From assembly GCA_034440115.1 (NCBI GenBank), contig JAWXBM010000117.1, forward strand, positions 1 through 64,000: 64,000 nucleotides of DNA. Direction: 5' to 3'. This document shows, piece after piece, positions 54,501 to 62,090 of this stretch. The translations under genes and the position numbers were made by a program. Source of the stretch: JAWXBM01 sp034440115 (lineage in GTDB: Bacteria; Pseudomonadota; Gammaproteobacteria; Xanthomonadales; SZUA-36). Each line of letters begins with the position of its first letter. Within the stretch, counting starts at the first letter, position 1. A model generated the notes under the pieces. It was given only the letters and a program-made list of their open reading frames with translations, did no database searches and had not been told where the DNA came from.

Positions 54501-55285
54501 CACAGGAGATGTTGCAGCGCATTGTGGCTGAAAAGTGGTTGAAGGCTGCAGCCGTGATTGGGCTCTATCCCGCGCGTGCGGTGGGCGACGATGTCCAACT
54601 TTTCGATCCGGATGATCCCGATGTCCAGCTTGAAACCCTTAATTTCCTGCGTCAGCAGAAAGCCAAGGCTTCAGGACGTGCCAATTCCTGTTTGGCCGAT
54701 TTTATTGCACCGGTTTTCATTGATGCGGTTTCCACTGATTCAACTTTCATTGATTCGGCAGAAACCGGATTACAGGATCATATGGGCCTGTTTGCCGTTA
54801 CCGCGGGTTTGGGCATAGAAACCAAGCTGGCTGAGTTTGAAGCTGCCAATGATGACTACCAATCCATACTGCTGAAAGCCTTGGCAGACCGGTTGGCCGA
54901 ATCGCTGGCCGAACGAGTGCATCAACTGGTGCGCACCCAGTACTGGGGATACACGGCGGATGAAGGCCTGAACAACGAAGCTCTGATTACTGAGCAGTAC
55001 CAGGGCATACGTCCAGCGCCGGGTTATCCAGCCTGTCCTGATCACAGCGAGAAAAAGAAGCTGTTCAAATTACTCGATGCCAACGGGCGCATTGGCATGC
55101 AACTGACCGATGGCTATGCCATGTATCCTGCGGCCAGCGTCAGTGGTTATTATTTTGCTCATCCCGAGGCTAAATATTTTGTACTGGGACCAGTACAGGA
55201 AGATCAATTGTTGGATTATGCTGAGCGCAAACAATGCACGATGCAGGAACTGAAACGTGTTATACCGGCCAACCTGGCTGACTGA
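51521..55285 (+). CDS. metH: Cobalamin-dependent methionine synthase
   Basis: The 1254 aa protein is complete. The homocysteine domain (ILITDGAMGTMIQ, zinc Cys residues in GLNCALGA and GGCCGTRPEHI) comes first, then the pterin/methyl-THF domain (FVNVGERTNVTGSAVFRKLI, VNMDEGLLDG). The cobalamin domain has the cap, DVHDIGKNIV with the Co-ligating His, and GLSGLITPSLDEM. The reactivation domain binds SAM (RPAPGYPACPDHSEKKKLFKLL). It methylates homocysteine to methionine. It lies directly after the ArsR-methyltransferase gene. The stop abuts that of the convergent DUF2058 gene. Confidence 0.97.
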   Translation: MNMSARNGLPYQNPERLAKLKALLQQRILITDGAMGTMIQQLQLSEQQFRGKRCAQHPQSLKGNNDLLCLTQPDLISTIHHDFLAAGADILETNSFNATTISQQDYGTAELAREINCASARLAVAAAREFELQDPGKLRFVMGAMGPTNRTASLSPDVLRPEFRNICFEQLSAAYEDAAYGLIEGGCDLLIVETVFDTLNCKAALFGIEEAFIQLGYRLPVIISGTIIDASGRTLSGQTVEAFWYSIRHAQPFAVGLNCALGAVEIRPWIRNLANIAECPIILYPNAGLPNELGDYDDTPEHMSQVIGQFADEGLLNIVGGCCGTRPEHILAIAQAVANKPVRKPAQPDPWCRLAGLEPLVLRPDLNFVNVGERTNVTGSAVFRKLIEKDDYAAALEIARQQVENGAQIIDVNMDEGLLDGPEAMSHFLKLIASEPDISRVPVMIDSSRWEVIEAGLRCLQGKGIVNSISMKEGEEIFIQQARLVRRYGAAAIVMAFDEKGQADTLERRIAICQRAWKILTEQVGFPPEDIIFDPNIFAVATGIAEHSNYGVDFIEATRQIKQLCPGAKISGGVSNISFSFRGQDRVREAIHAVFLYHAVHAGMDMGIVNAGQLEVYDEIAPGLREAVEDVILNRREDSTERLLEIAQQFQGGVNREVDEAAWRDGSVHERLVHALVKGITSHIEQDTEEARRSSRRALDVIEGPLMAGMNVVGDLFGDGKMFLPQVVKSARVMKQAVAVLIPHIEHEKKLSGAPAEAQAHVVMATVKGDVHDIGKNIVAVVLRCNNFRVTDLGVMVPGDTILDAAIREKADIVGLSGLITPSLDEMRQVAAEMNRRGMTLPLMIGGATTSPVHTALRIEPEYSANVVWVKDASRAVGVARALCQTDSRQELLQQTSQDFATLRERRAQGSRRDPPVSLPQARKNKLAIDWAAGIPRSPNCPGITVLADVPLAELIDTIDWTPFFQTWELAGRYPQILQDDVVGEVASNLFRDAQEMLQRIVAEKWLKAAAVIGLYPARAVGDDVQLFDPDDPDVQLETLNFLRQQKAKASGRANSCLADFIAPVFIDAVSTDSTFIDSAETGLQDHMGLFAVTAGLGIETKLAEFEAANDDYQSILLKALADRLAESLAERVHQLVRTQYWGYTADEGLNNEALITEQYQGIRPAPGYPACPDHSEKKKLFKLLDANGRIGMQLTDGYAMYPAASVSGYYFAHPEAKYFVLGPVQEDQLLDYAERKQCTMQELKRVIPANLAD

Positions 55286-55987
55286 TCAATCGGCTTGGGG
55301 ATCGCCCGATTGGTCGTCTAATTCACTTGCCTGATCAATCACTGCAGCACTTGGCTGGCCATTGGCAACTTCACTAGCAGATTTTTCAAAAGCGGCCCAA
55401 AGCTCTTCGTCATCGTCAGCACCCGCCAGCAGATCTGGGACATGTGCTGGTGAAAGTTTTCGAACAGCTTCGATATGTTCGCCGGACAGCAGGTGATAAC
55501 CACCAGCCAGGTAAACCACTCCCAGCTTGCCTTCATTCATCTGCAACAATTGCTCCGCAGTCACGTGAACCTTGCGAATGCGGTCTTTGTACAAGAAATA
55601 GCGCGCTTCATCGGCTTCGGCCAGGTTGAGCCGGTGTTGATCGATGATCTGGCGGATTTGTTTGTTCAGCACCGCCCGCTTGCGATCTTCTTCCATCTTG
55701 CGCTCACGGGCTTTTTGCTTTTCGGATTTTTCCTCACTTTCACGAATCCGGTAGGCCTGCTCCAGCGAGATATCGTCCGCTGACTTGGCATTTGCAGCAG
55801 ATTCAGAAACACGCTTTGCAGCCGGATGTGCAGGCTCCGGCTTTTTTGCTGCGCTGCGCTTTTGGAAATGCGGCTTTTGATCGGGCGTTTGTCTGGTCTT
55901 TTCCCTGACCTTTCCCCTGACCTTTTCCCTGACCTTTTCTTTAGCCAGGCCCAATGCCATTAACTGGTCTTGTAACGACTTACTCAC
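55286..55987 (-). CDS. DUF2058 family protein (YaiL-like)
   Basis: The start is GTG (MSKSLQDQLMALGLAKE), two bases after the fcl stop; this gives 233 aa. DUF2058 proteins begin with this helix and continue with a long, highly charged middle, here KEKVREKVRGKVREKTR encoded by a 12-bp tandem repeat. A conserved C-terminal core follows (IRQIIDQHRLNLAEADEARYFLYKDRIRKVHVTAEQLLQMNEGKLGVVYLAGGYHLLS). They are called nucleoprotein/polynucleotide-associated but have no established activity. The acidic tail is probably disordered. Confidence 0.87.
   Translation of the reverse strand: MSKSLQDQLMALGLAKEKVREKVRGKVREKTRQTPDQKPHFQKRSAAKKPEPAHPAAKRVSESAANAKSADDISLEQAYRIRESEEKSEKQKARERKMEEDRKRAVLNKQIRQIIDQHRLNLAEADEARYFLYKDRIRKVHVTAEQLLQMNEGKLGVVYLAGGYHLLSGEHIEAVRKLSPAHVPDLLAGADDDEELWAAFEKSASEVANGQPSAAVIDQASELDDQSGDPQAD
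55895..55942. repeat. 12-bp tandem repeat, four copies, in the DUF2058 gene
   Basis: Four near-identical units of the form gaccttttccct run head to tail. They encode a four-residue KVRE/KVRG periodicity in frame, so copy-number change would not break the frame. Confidence 0.7.
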
Positions 55988-55988
55988 C

Positions 55989-56975
55989 CTAATCCTCTTG
56001 CAGTTCGTTAACCATCCAGTCGTAGGTGGATTGCAATCCATCAGCCAGCGCTATACTGGCCGACCAGCCCAATGACCGGATCAGAGCCACATCCAGAAGT
56101 TTGCGCGGCGTACCATCCGGGCGTGAACTATCGAAGCAGACCTGGCCATTGAATCCTGTCACAAGTGCAATCATCTGTGCCAATTCTGCAATGGCCACAT
56201 CTTCGCCACAACCCACATTGATATGGGCATTCCTGCCCGGCAGCTGAGACCAGAAATCATCCGGCGCGATGTTCATGACAGCCAGGCAGGCTGCGGCCAT
56301 ATCATCTACGTGTAAAAATTCACGCCTCGGCTTGCCGCTACCCCAAACTCCAACACTGGCATCTCCGTTTCGCGCAGCGCGATAAAAGCGGTGCAACAAA
56401 GCGGGCAAAACATGACTGGTTTCCAGGTCAAAATTATCAAACGGCCCATACAGATTGGTCGGCATGACGCTGCGGAAATCGCAGCCATACTGGCGCCGGT
56501 AAGATTCACACATTTTCAGACCGGCAATTTTGGCTACCGCATAAGCCTCATTGGTCGGTTCCAGTTCACCCGTTAACAAGGCCGCTTCATGGATGGGCTG
56601 ATCAGCCAGCCGCGGGTAGATACAGGAACTGCCCAGGAACAGCAGGCGGCCCACGCCACTGCGGTAGGCGGCATCAATGACATGCGTCTGTATCAACAGA
56701 TTCTCGCGGATGAAATCCGCCGGGAATTCGTTATTTGCCTGTATGCCGCCGACTTTTGCCGCGGCCAGATAAACCTGGTCAATTCGCTCGTCACCGAAAA
56801 ACTGTTCTACTTCGGACTGGCGTATCAGGTCAAGTTCACTCCGGCCCCGCAAAACAAGTTCGCAGCTACCTGCCCTGACCAAAGCCCGCAGCAAAGCCGA
56901 GCCGACCATGCCATGATGACCAGCCACGAATATTCGCGGCATGCCTTCGGGCAATTCATGCAACCTGGGATTCAT
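55989..56975 (-). CDS. fcl: GDP-L-fucose synthase
   Basis: Fcl epimerises and reduces GDP-4-keto-6-deoxymannose to GDP-L-fucose. I use the ATG at 56975 (MNPRLHELPEGMPRIFVAGH, 328 aa); a TTG five codons upstream overlaps the gmd stop, and the inner Met (56942) is also possible. The Rossmann motif VAGHHGMVGSALLRAL, FLGSSCIYPR with catalytic Ser/Cys, and YAVAKIAGLKMCESYRRQYGCDF with Tyr-Lys are present. It follows gmd, the enzyme making its substrate. Confidence 0.94.
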   Translation of the reverse strand: MNPRLHELPEGMPRIFVAGHHGMVGSALLRALVRAGSCELVLRGRSELDLIRQSEVEQFFGDERIDQVYLAAAKVGGIQANNEFPADFIRENLLIQTHVIDAAYRSGVGRLLFLGSSCIYPRLADQPIHEAALLTGELEPTNEAYAVAKIAGLKMCESYRRQYGCDFRSVMPTNLYGPFDNFDLETSHVLPALLHRFYRAARNGDASVGVWGSGKPRREFLHVDDMAAACLAVMNIAPDDFWSQLPGRNAHINVGCGEDVAIAELAQMIALVTGFNGQVCFDSSRPDGTPRKLLDVALIRSLGWSASIALADGLQSTYDWMVNELQED

Positions 56976-56986
56976 TTGCCGTGCGC

Positions 56987-58108
56987 TCAATCCTTGCAGC
57001 GGTGTTGTTTGACCAACGCCTCTTCCTGCGCCTGGTTCAAATCCGAAACAGCCATTTCCTGCACCAATTGCTCAAAGGTTGTGCGCGGCTTCCAGCCCAG
57101 TTCACGCTCGGCCTTGGAAGCATCGCCCAACAGGGTTTCCACTTCTGCCGGGCGATAATACCTTGGATCTATGCGTACCAGCACATCGCCCTTGCGGCAG
57201 AGAAATTCCGCATTGGCACAATCCGTGAGAACTGCATGTTCAGCTGCACCATCACCACGCCACTCCAACACCAGACCCATATGCCGTGCTGTGGCGTTAA
57301 CAAAGTCACGCACCGATCTTTGCTCACCGGTGGCGATCACATAATCCTCGGGCTGATCCTGCTGCAACATCAACCATTGCGCCTCCACGTAGTCCCGCGC
57401 ATGGCCCCAATCGCGCCGCGCATCCAGATTGCCGAGGTAAACGCAATCGTCCAAACCAAAAGCGATGCGCGCCAGCCCGCGGGTGATCTTGCGGGTTACA
57501 AAAGTCTCGCCACGCAAGGGCGATTCGTGATTAAAAAGAATCCCATTGCAAGCGAACTGGCCATAGGATTCACGATAATTCACCACGATCCAATAGGCAT
57601 AAAGCTTGGCGACACCATAAGGCGAACGCGGGTAAAACGGTGTGGTTTCCCGCTGCGGGGTTTCCTGCACTTTACCGAATAGCTCAGAAGTTGAAGCCTG
57701 GTAAAAACGACAGGAATCCTGCAGGCCCAGGTTGCGAATAGCTTCCAGCAGGCGCAAGGTTCCTACCGCATCCGATTCGGCGGTGTATTCCGGCTCTTCA
57801 AACGAAACGGCCACATGGCTCTGCGCCGCCAGATTATAGATCTCGTCCGGCTGCACGGCCTGGATGGTGCGTTGCAGCGATGATCCATCGGTCATATCAC
57901 CGTAATGCAAGCGCAAACGTGCACCTCTGTCCTGCGGGTCGGCGTAAAGGTGATCGATGCGCTGGGTATTGATCGAAGATGCGCGGCGTTTGATGCCGTG
58001 CACCTCGTAGCCCTTGGCTAATAAAAATTCTGCCAGATACGCACCGTCCTGCCCGGTAATGCCTGTGATCAGGGCTTTTTTAGTCAAGCTGTTGTTCCCT
58101 TTGTCCAT
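56987..58108 (-). CDS. gmd: GDP-mannose 4,6-dehydratase
   Basis: Gmd converts GDP-mannose to GDP-4-keto-6-deoxymannose. The 373 aa protein has ALITGITGQDGAYLAEFLLAKGYEVHGIKRRAS, YNLAAQSHVAVSFE, the catalytic STSELFGKVQETPQ and YGVAKLYAYWI, and the product-site motif FNHESPLRGETFVTRKI. It overlaps the possible TTG start of fcl and lies 39 nt after ugd. Confidence 0.96.
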   Translation of the reverse strand: MDKGNNSLTKKALITGITGQDGAYLAEFLLAKGYEVHGIKRRASSINTQRIDHLYADPQDRGARLRLHYGDMTDGSSLQRTIQAVQPDEIYNLAAQSHVAVSFEEPEYTAESDAVGTLRLLEAIRNLGLQDSCRFYQASTSELFGKVQETPQRETTPFYPRSPYGVAKLYAYWIVVNYRESYGQFACNGILFNHESPLRGETFVTRKITRGLARIAFGLDDCVYLGNLDARRDWGHARDYVEAQWLMLQQDQPEDYVIATGEQRSVRDFVNATARHMGLVLEWRGDGAAEHAVLTDCANAEFLCRKGDVLVRIDPRYYRPAEVETLLGDASKAERELGWKPRTTFEQLVQEMAVSDLNQAQEEALVKQHRCKD

Positions 58109-58147
58109 TCAGGCTATTCATTCAGGTTATCTGAGCAGCTTATCTAT

Positions 58148-59470
58148 TCAGGGCCGACCGATAGCGTAATAGGTAAAACCACGGCGACGGACGATGGGCG
58201 GTGACCAGATATTGCGACCATCCACCATCACAGGCTGCTGCATGACTTGATGCAACCGATCAAAATCAGGAGCCCAGTAGAGTTTCCATTCGGTCATCAA
58301 CACCAGTGCATCCGCGTCCTGGGCGGCCAGGTAAGGGTCATCTGCCAGACTAAAGCCGCTGTCCTCTGTGTACATAAGGGCGGCCTCTTCCATCGCTTCC
58401 GGGTCATGCGCACACACGCTGGCGCCTTCCGCCAACAAGGCATCGATCAGGTTCAATGCGGGCGCTTCACGCATATCATCGGTATTGGGCTTGAAGGACA
58501 AACCCCAAACAGCGATCTTCAAGCCGGCCAGTTCCCCGCCAAAGTGCCGGTCGAGTAGTTCAAACGCCTTGGTTTTCTGCCGGTTATTGACCGCCTCAAC
58601 GGCGCGTAGTAACTCTGCTTCGTAACCAAATTGCCGAGCTGTGCGCTCCAAAGCGCGCACGTCCTTGGGAAAGCACGAACCGCCATAACCCACACCGGGA
58701 TAAATAAACGAGTAGCCGATGCGCGGATCCGAGCCCATGCCAATACGCACTTGCTCGATATCCGCACCCACACGTTCGGCCAGGTTGGATAATTCATTCA
58801 TCAGGCTGATCTTGGTCGCCAGCATGGTATTGGCAGCGTACTTGGTAAGCTCAGAGGAGCGCACATCCATGCACAGCAACTTCTCGTGATTGCGGTTGAA
58901 CGGCGCATACAACTCGCGTAGCAGTGTTTCAGCTTCCTCCGAATCCGTGCCAATAACGATACGATCCGGTTTCATGAAATCGGCAATGGCCGCACCTTCT
59001 TTGAGAAATTCCGGATTGGACGCTACGGTCACTTCAAAACCCATATTCCTTTCCTGTAATGCCCTGTTGGCGGCTTCCCGGACTCTTTCGCAGGTTCCCA
59101 CCGGTACCGTAGACTTGACCACAATCAGAACCGGTTTCTCGAGACACTGTCCCAAACCTTCGGCCACAGCCAGAACATGGCTGAGATCGGCAGAACCGTC
59201 CTCATCGGGCGGAGTACCTACCGCAATAAAAATAACTTCAGCGTCGTGCACGGCTGCTGGCAGGGAGTTGCTGAAAAACAAACGCCCTTGTGCGGCGTTG
59301 TCCAGCAACATGGCCTCCAGGCCCGGTTCAAAAATAGGTACGATGCCCTGACGCAGCCGCTCAATACGGCCGCAGTCTATATCCATGCACGTGACGTGGT
59401 GTCCCACTTCCGATAGCCCTGCTCCGCTGACCAGCCCAACATAGCCACTACCGATGATCGCTAAACGCAT
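58148..59470 (-). CDS. ugd: UDP-glucose 6-dehydrogenase
   Basis: Ugd oxidises UDP-glucose to UDP-glucuronate with two NAD+. The 440 aa protein has the NAD motif IGSGYVGLVSGAGLSEVGH, EGAAIADFMKPDRIVIG, SSELTKYAANTMLATKISLMNEL, and the catalytic Cys in GVGYGGSCFPKDVRAL. WGLSFKPNTDDMREAP lies in the UDP-binding C-terminal domain. The ATG overlaps the stop of the upstream epimerase gene (TAATG). A GDP-mannose dehydrogenase is a less likely reading given the downstream epimerase. Confidence 0.94.
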   Translation of the reverse strand: MRLAIIGSGYVGLVSGAGLSEVGHHVTCMDIDCGRIERLRQGIVPIFEPGLEAMLLDNAAQGRLFFSNSLPAAVHDAEVIFIAVGTPPDEDGSADLSHVLAVAEGLGQCLEKPVLIVVKSTVPVGTCERVREAANRALQERNMGFEVTVASNPEFLKEGAAIADFMKPDRIVIGTDSEEAETLLRELYAPFNRNHEKLLCMDVRSSELTKYAANTMLATKISLMNELSNLAERVGADIEQVRIGMGSDPRIGYSFIYPGVGYGGSCFPKDVRALERTARQFGYEAELLRAVEAVNNRQKTKAFELLDRHFGGELAGLKIAVWGLSFKPNTDDMREAPALNLIDALLAEGASVCAHDPEAMEEAALMYTEDSGFSLADDPYLAAQDADALVLMTEWKLYWAPDFDRLHQVMQQPVMVDGRNIWSPPIVRRRGFTYYAIGRP

Positions 59471-60516
59471 TACTTATTCCTGCTGTCCGATGAGTAATAG
59501 CCCTTGAACCAGTGGATGAACTGCTGCATGCCAACGGCCAGGGATGTATTCGAATGATAGCCAAACCGTGTGGCCAATTCGCTGCAATCTGCCCAGGTAT
59601 TCTGCACATCACCCGGCTGAGCGGGCAGCATTTCCAGTTTGGCCTGCACCCCCAGGCAGTTTTCCAGTTCGGCCAGAAAATCCATCAACTGCACCGGTTG
59701 GCTATTGCCTATGTTATAGATTCTAAACGGCGCCAGCGTGACTGCCGGGGAGATTGCCGGGTCACCGTTAGAATCCGGGCCGACAACCGGAGTGGAAGAT
59801 TTCGCTGGAACGAGTCCCGTTGCCACCGCAATCACGCCGCTCACGATATCGTCAATATAGGTGAAATCACGCTGGTGGTGGCCGAAATTGAAAACACCGA
59901 TGGTCTCGCCAGCCAGCATTTTCCTGGCAAACATGATCGGCGCCATATCCGGCCGGCCCCATGGGCCATAAACGGTGAAGAACCTCAAACCCGTGGTGGG
60001 CAACGCATGCAGATGCGAATAAACATGCGCCATCAACTCGTTGGCGCGTTTGCTGGCCGCATAAATGGACAGGGGATGATCGACCGCATCGTGCTCCGAG
60101 AACGGCGTTTTGGCATTGTTACCATACACCGAACTGGAAGAAGCGTAGACCAGGTGCTCAATATTCTGCTGCCGGCAAGCTTCCAGCACATTCATGAAAC
60201 CGACCAGGTTGGCTGCAACATAATCCATAGGATGATCAATGGAATGCCGGACACCTGCTTGAGCGGCCAGATGTAACAGGCAGCGTGGCTGAACATTCGC
60301 TACTAATTGGCTCAGGGCCACACCATCGGTGATGTCCAGCTTTTCAAAGCGAAATCCCGGCTGGCCTGTCAATAAGGCCAGCCGATCAAGCTTCAGTTGC
60401 GGGTCGTAATACTGATTGAGATTATCCAGGCCGGTTACCTCATGCCCCATTTGCAGCAGGCGCTGCGCGGTGTGCATGCCGATAAAACCGGCAACTCCGG
60501 TCAGCACCAGTTTCAT
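59470..60516 (-). CDS. UDP-glucuronate 4-epimerase (NAD-dependent epimerase)
   Basis: The 348 aa SDR-type epimerase has TGVAGFIGMHTAQRLLQMGHEVTGLDNLNQYYD, HLAAQAGVRHSIDHP, YASSSSVYG, the catalytic YAASKRANELMAH and RFFTVYGPWGRPDMA. The residues around YYDPQLKLDRL and PWGRPDMAPIMF are typical of capsular UDP-GlcA 4-epimerases, which make UDP-galacturonate. The adjacent ugd would supply UDP-GlcA. An insert of about 20 residues near 238-262 (SSTPVVGPDSNGDPAIS) is unusual. Confidence 0.88.
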   Translation of the reverse strand: MKLVLTGVAGFIGMHTAQRLLQMGHEVTGLDNLNQYYDPQLKLDRLALLTGQPGFRFEKLDITDGVALSQLVANVQPRCLLHLAAQAGVRHSIDHPMDYVAANLVGFMNVLEACRQQNIEHLVYASSSSVYGNNAKTPFSEHDAVDHPLSIYAASKRANELMAHVYSHLHALPTTGLRFFTVYGPWGRPDMAPIMFARKMLAGETIGVFNFGHHQRDFTYIDDIVSGVIAVATGLVPAKSSTPVVGPDSNGDPAISPAVTLAPFRIYNIGNSQPVQLMDFLAELENCLGVQAKLEMLPAQPGDVQNTWADCSELATRFGYHSNTSLAVGMQQFIHWFKGYYSSDSRNK

Positions 60517-60555
60517 GGCGCTTTTTGCCCGGTGATAAGCTCTAACTCCTAAATA

Positions 60556-61245
60556 TTACTGGCCTTCGATGCCGAGCAATTCAACCTGGAATATCAAGGT
60601 TGCATTCGGACCGATGGGGCCACCACCTGCCGGGCCGTAAGCCAAAGCTGGCGGAATGTAAAACATGAACTTGCTGCCCACTGGCATCAGTTGCACACCT
60701 TCGGTCCAACCGGGTATCACTTTGTCCAGTTCAAAAGAAATAGGCTCGCCCCTGGCATAGGAGCTGTCGAATTCTTCGCCATTCAGCAAAGTACCTTGAT
60801 AATGCACTCGTACCTTGTCGGTGGCTTGCGGTTTGGGGCCTGTGCCCAGATCTATGACTTTGTACTGCAAGCCGCTGTCAGTGACCTGTACGCCTTCCTT
60901 GACCCGGTTTTCCAAAAGGAATTTATCGCCCTCTGTGGCATTATTGCCAGCAGATGCGGCCATTTCAGCCTCGGCTTCACCACGTTTCTTGGCGATAAAG
61001 GCTTCACGTATGGTGGCGGCCTCTTCAGGTGTCAAAGCCGGTGTTTCCCCAGCATAGGTGGTTTGAATGGCGTCAAATAAAGTTTTCAGATCGATATCCG
61101 AGCCCTGTTGCTTTAACGAGGCACCGATATCCATACCGATGATGTAGCCCAGTTTTTGAGCTTCGGTATTCAACTCCGTGGCGGCGATTGCGTTGGCAGA
61201 AACGCTCACTGCTGCCATTAAGCCCAAAACAGAAAAAATTCTCAT
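60556..61245 (-). CDS. FKBP-type peptidyl-prolyl isomerase, FkpA-like
   Basis: The start MRIFSVLGLMAAVSVSANAIA follows AGGAG by 7 nt and begins a signal peptide; this gives 229 aa. The N-terminal dimerisation domain (LNTEAQKLGYIIGMDIGASLKQQ, FIAKKRGEAEAEMAA) and the C-terminal FKBP domain (VRVHYQGTLLNGEEFDSSYARGEPISFELDKVIPGWTEGVQLMPVG, PPALAYG) match periplasmic FkpA/Mip proteins. It would assist folding in the periplasm and could belong to the sigma-E regulon, but no such promoter was identified. Confidence 0.94.
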   Translation of the reverse strand: MRIFSVLGLMAAVSVSANAIAATELNTEAQKLGYIIGMDIGASLKQQGSDIDLKTLFDAIQTTYAGETPALTPEEAATIREAFIAKKRGEAEAEMAASAGNNATEGDKFLLENRVKEGVQVTDSGLQYKVIDLGTGPKPQATDKVRVHYQGTLLNGEEFDSSYARGEPISFELDKVIPGWTEGVQLMPVGSKFMFYIPPALAYGPAGGGPIGPNATLIFQVELLGIEGQ

Positions 61246-61391
61246 GAAATTGCTCCTTGATGATAAATATCCCACTGGCAATAGTTTGAACCTGTCAGCA
61301 GGCCGTAACCAGCAGCGGATTTTCCACTGATTCAGCCACATTCGCAAATCAGAGTGAGTAAATGATAAAAAGCTTGCATAAAATACTTGCT

Positions 61392-61426
61392 TTGGCTTGT
61401 TATGGTGTTATACCATACTACCACAC
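61392..61426 (+). promoter_or_regulatory. Candidate promoter and dyad operator of the GntR-ABC operon
   Basis: Two overlapping dyads are visible: TATGGT-GTTAT-ACCATA (61401-61417, perfect) and GTGTTATA-N6-TACCACAC (61405-61426, 6 of 8). A weak -35 TTGGCT (61392-61397) and CATACT (61414-61419) bracket them at 16 nt. Spaced dyads of this size fit a dimeric YtrA-type GntR repressor encoded downstream. Confidence 0.45.
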
Positions 61427-61457
61427 TAAATTAAGCCAACATATTCGGAACACACAA

Positions 61458-61706
61458 GTGAAAAACTTCAAAACCAGAAACAGAATAAAAATCCCCAATC
61501 ACGTTGCCGTTTTGGCCGCCATCATATTATTGGTCAGCAGTGTGGCAACTCCGACAAGCCAAAGTTCAACAGCAGCGGGCACTAGCTTGACGCAGCAACT
61601 GAACGATGCCGTAGTAGAGCCCGCCGTCATCGAGCTGGCCACAGTTGCGGCTACAGTGAGCAAACCCGCGACATTCACCATCAGCTCGCTGATCTTCAGG
61701 TTTTAA
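61458..61706 (+). CDS. Small membrane or secreted protein leading the GntR-ABC operon
   Basis: I do not recognise this protein. The frame opens at 61362, but the candidate promoter lies inside that stretch, so the GTG at 61458 (MKNFKTRNRIKIPNH, 82 aa) is the more likely start. After a basic N-terminus comes a hydrophobic helix (VAVLAAIILLVSSVATP). A Ser/Thr/Ala-rich stretch and two short helices with repeated valine-alanine pattern (VVEPAVIELATVAATV) follow. It could be a signal peptide with a small periplasmic product or a one-helix membrane protein. It ends 10 nt before the regulator gene. Confidence 0.45.
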   Translation: MKNFKTRNRIKIPNHVAVLAAIILLVSSVATPTSQSSTAAGTSLTQQLNDAVVEPAVIELATVAATVSKPATFTISSLIFRF

Positions 61707-61715
61707 GCCAAGCCG

Positions 61716-62090
61716 GTGACTACCCGCTGGAACGATATCGAGCCAATCTACTGGCAGCTCAAAGAACGTACCATTGCCATGATTCTGGATGGGACACTGG
61801 CCGAAGGTGATGCCCTGCCCTCTGTTCGGGCCGTGGCTTCTGACCTGCAACTCAACCCCATCACGGTTTCAAAATCTTACCAGGCACTGGTGGATGAAGG
61901 ACTTGTTGAGAAGCGCCGCGGACTGGGCATGTTCGTTTGCACGGGTGCTTTTGGGCAACTGATTGCAAGTGAACGCAAACGCTTTTTGCAAACAGAATGG
62001 CCAGCGACCTTGAAACGAATCCAGCAACTAGACCTGGATGTACAAGCGTTATTGCATGCGGCCGAACCCGGAGGCAAGAAAAAGACATGA
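61716..62090 (+). CDS. GntR-family regulator, YtrA subgroup
   Basis: The 124 aa protein starts at GTG. It has the GntR winged helix at residues about 8-75 (PIYWQLKERTIAMILDGTLAEGDALPSVRAVASDLQLNPITVSKSYQALVDEGLVEKRRGLGMFV) and only a short helical tail, the size of the YtrA subgroup. YtrA-type repressors control ABC transporter genes in the same operon, which is the case here: the ATPase gene overlaps its stop by ATGA. The dyads at 61401-61426 are the likely binding sites. Confidence 0.92.
   Translation: MTTRWNDIEPIYWQLKERTIAMILDGTLAEGDALPSVRAVASDLQLNPITVSKSYQALVDEGLVEKRRGLGMFVCTGAFGQLIASERKRFLQTEWPATLKRIQQLDLDVQALLHAAEPGGKKKT

Noticed and set aside
59797..59820. Further copy of the gttcccgctggaac palindrome
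   Set aside because: Only part of the core (cgctggaacg) is present inside an epimerase codon run, and no complementary arm follows.
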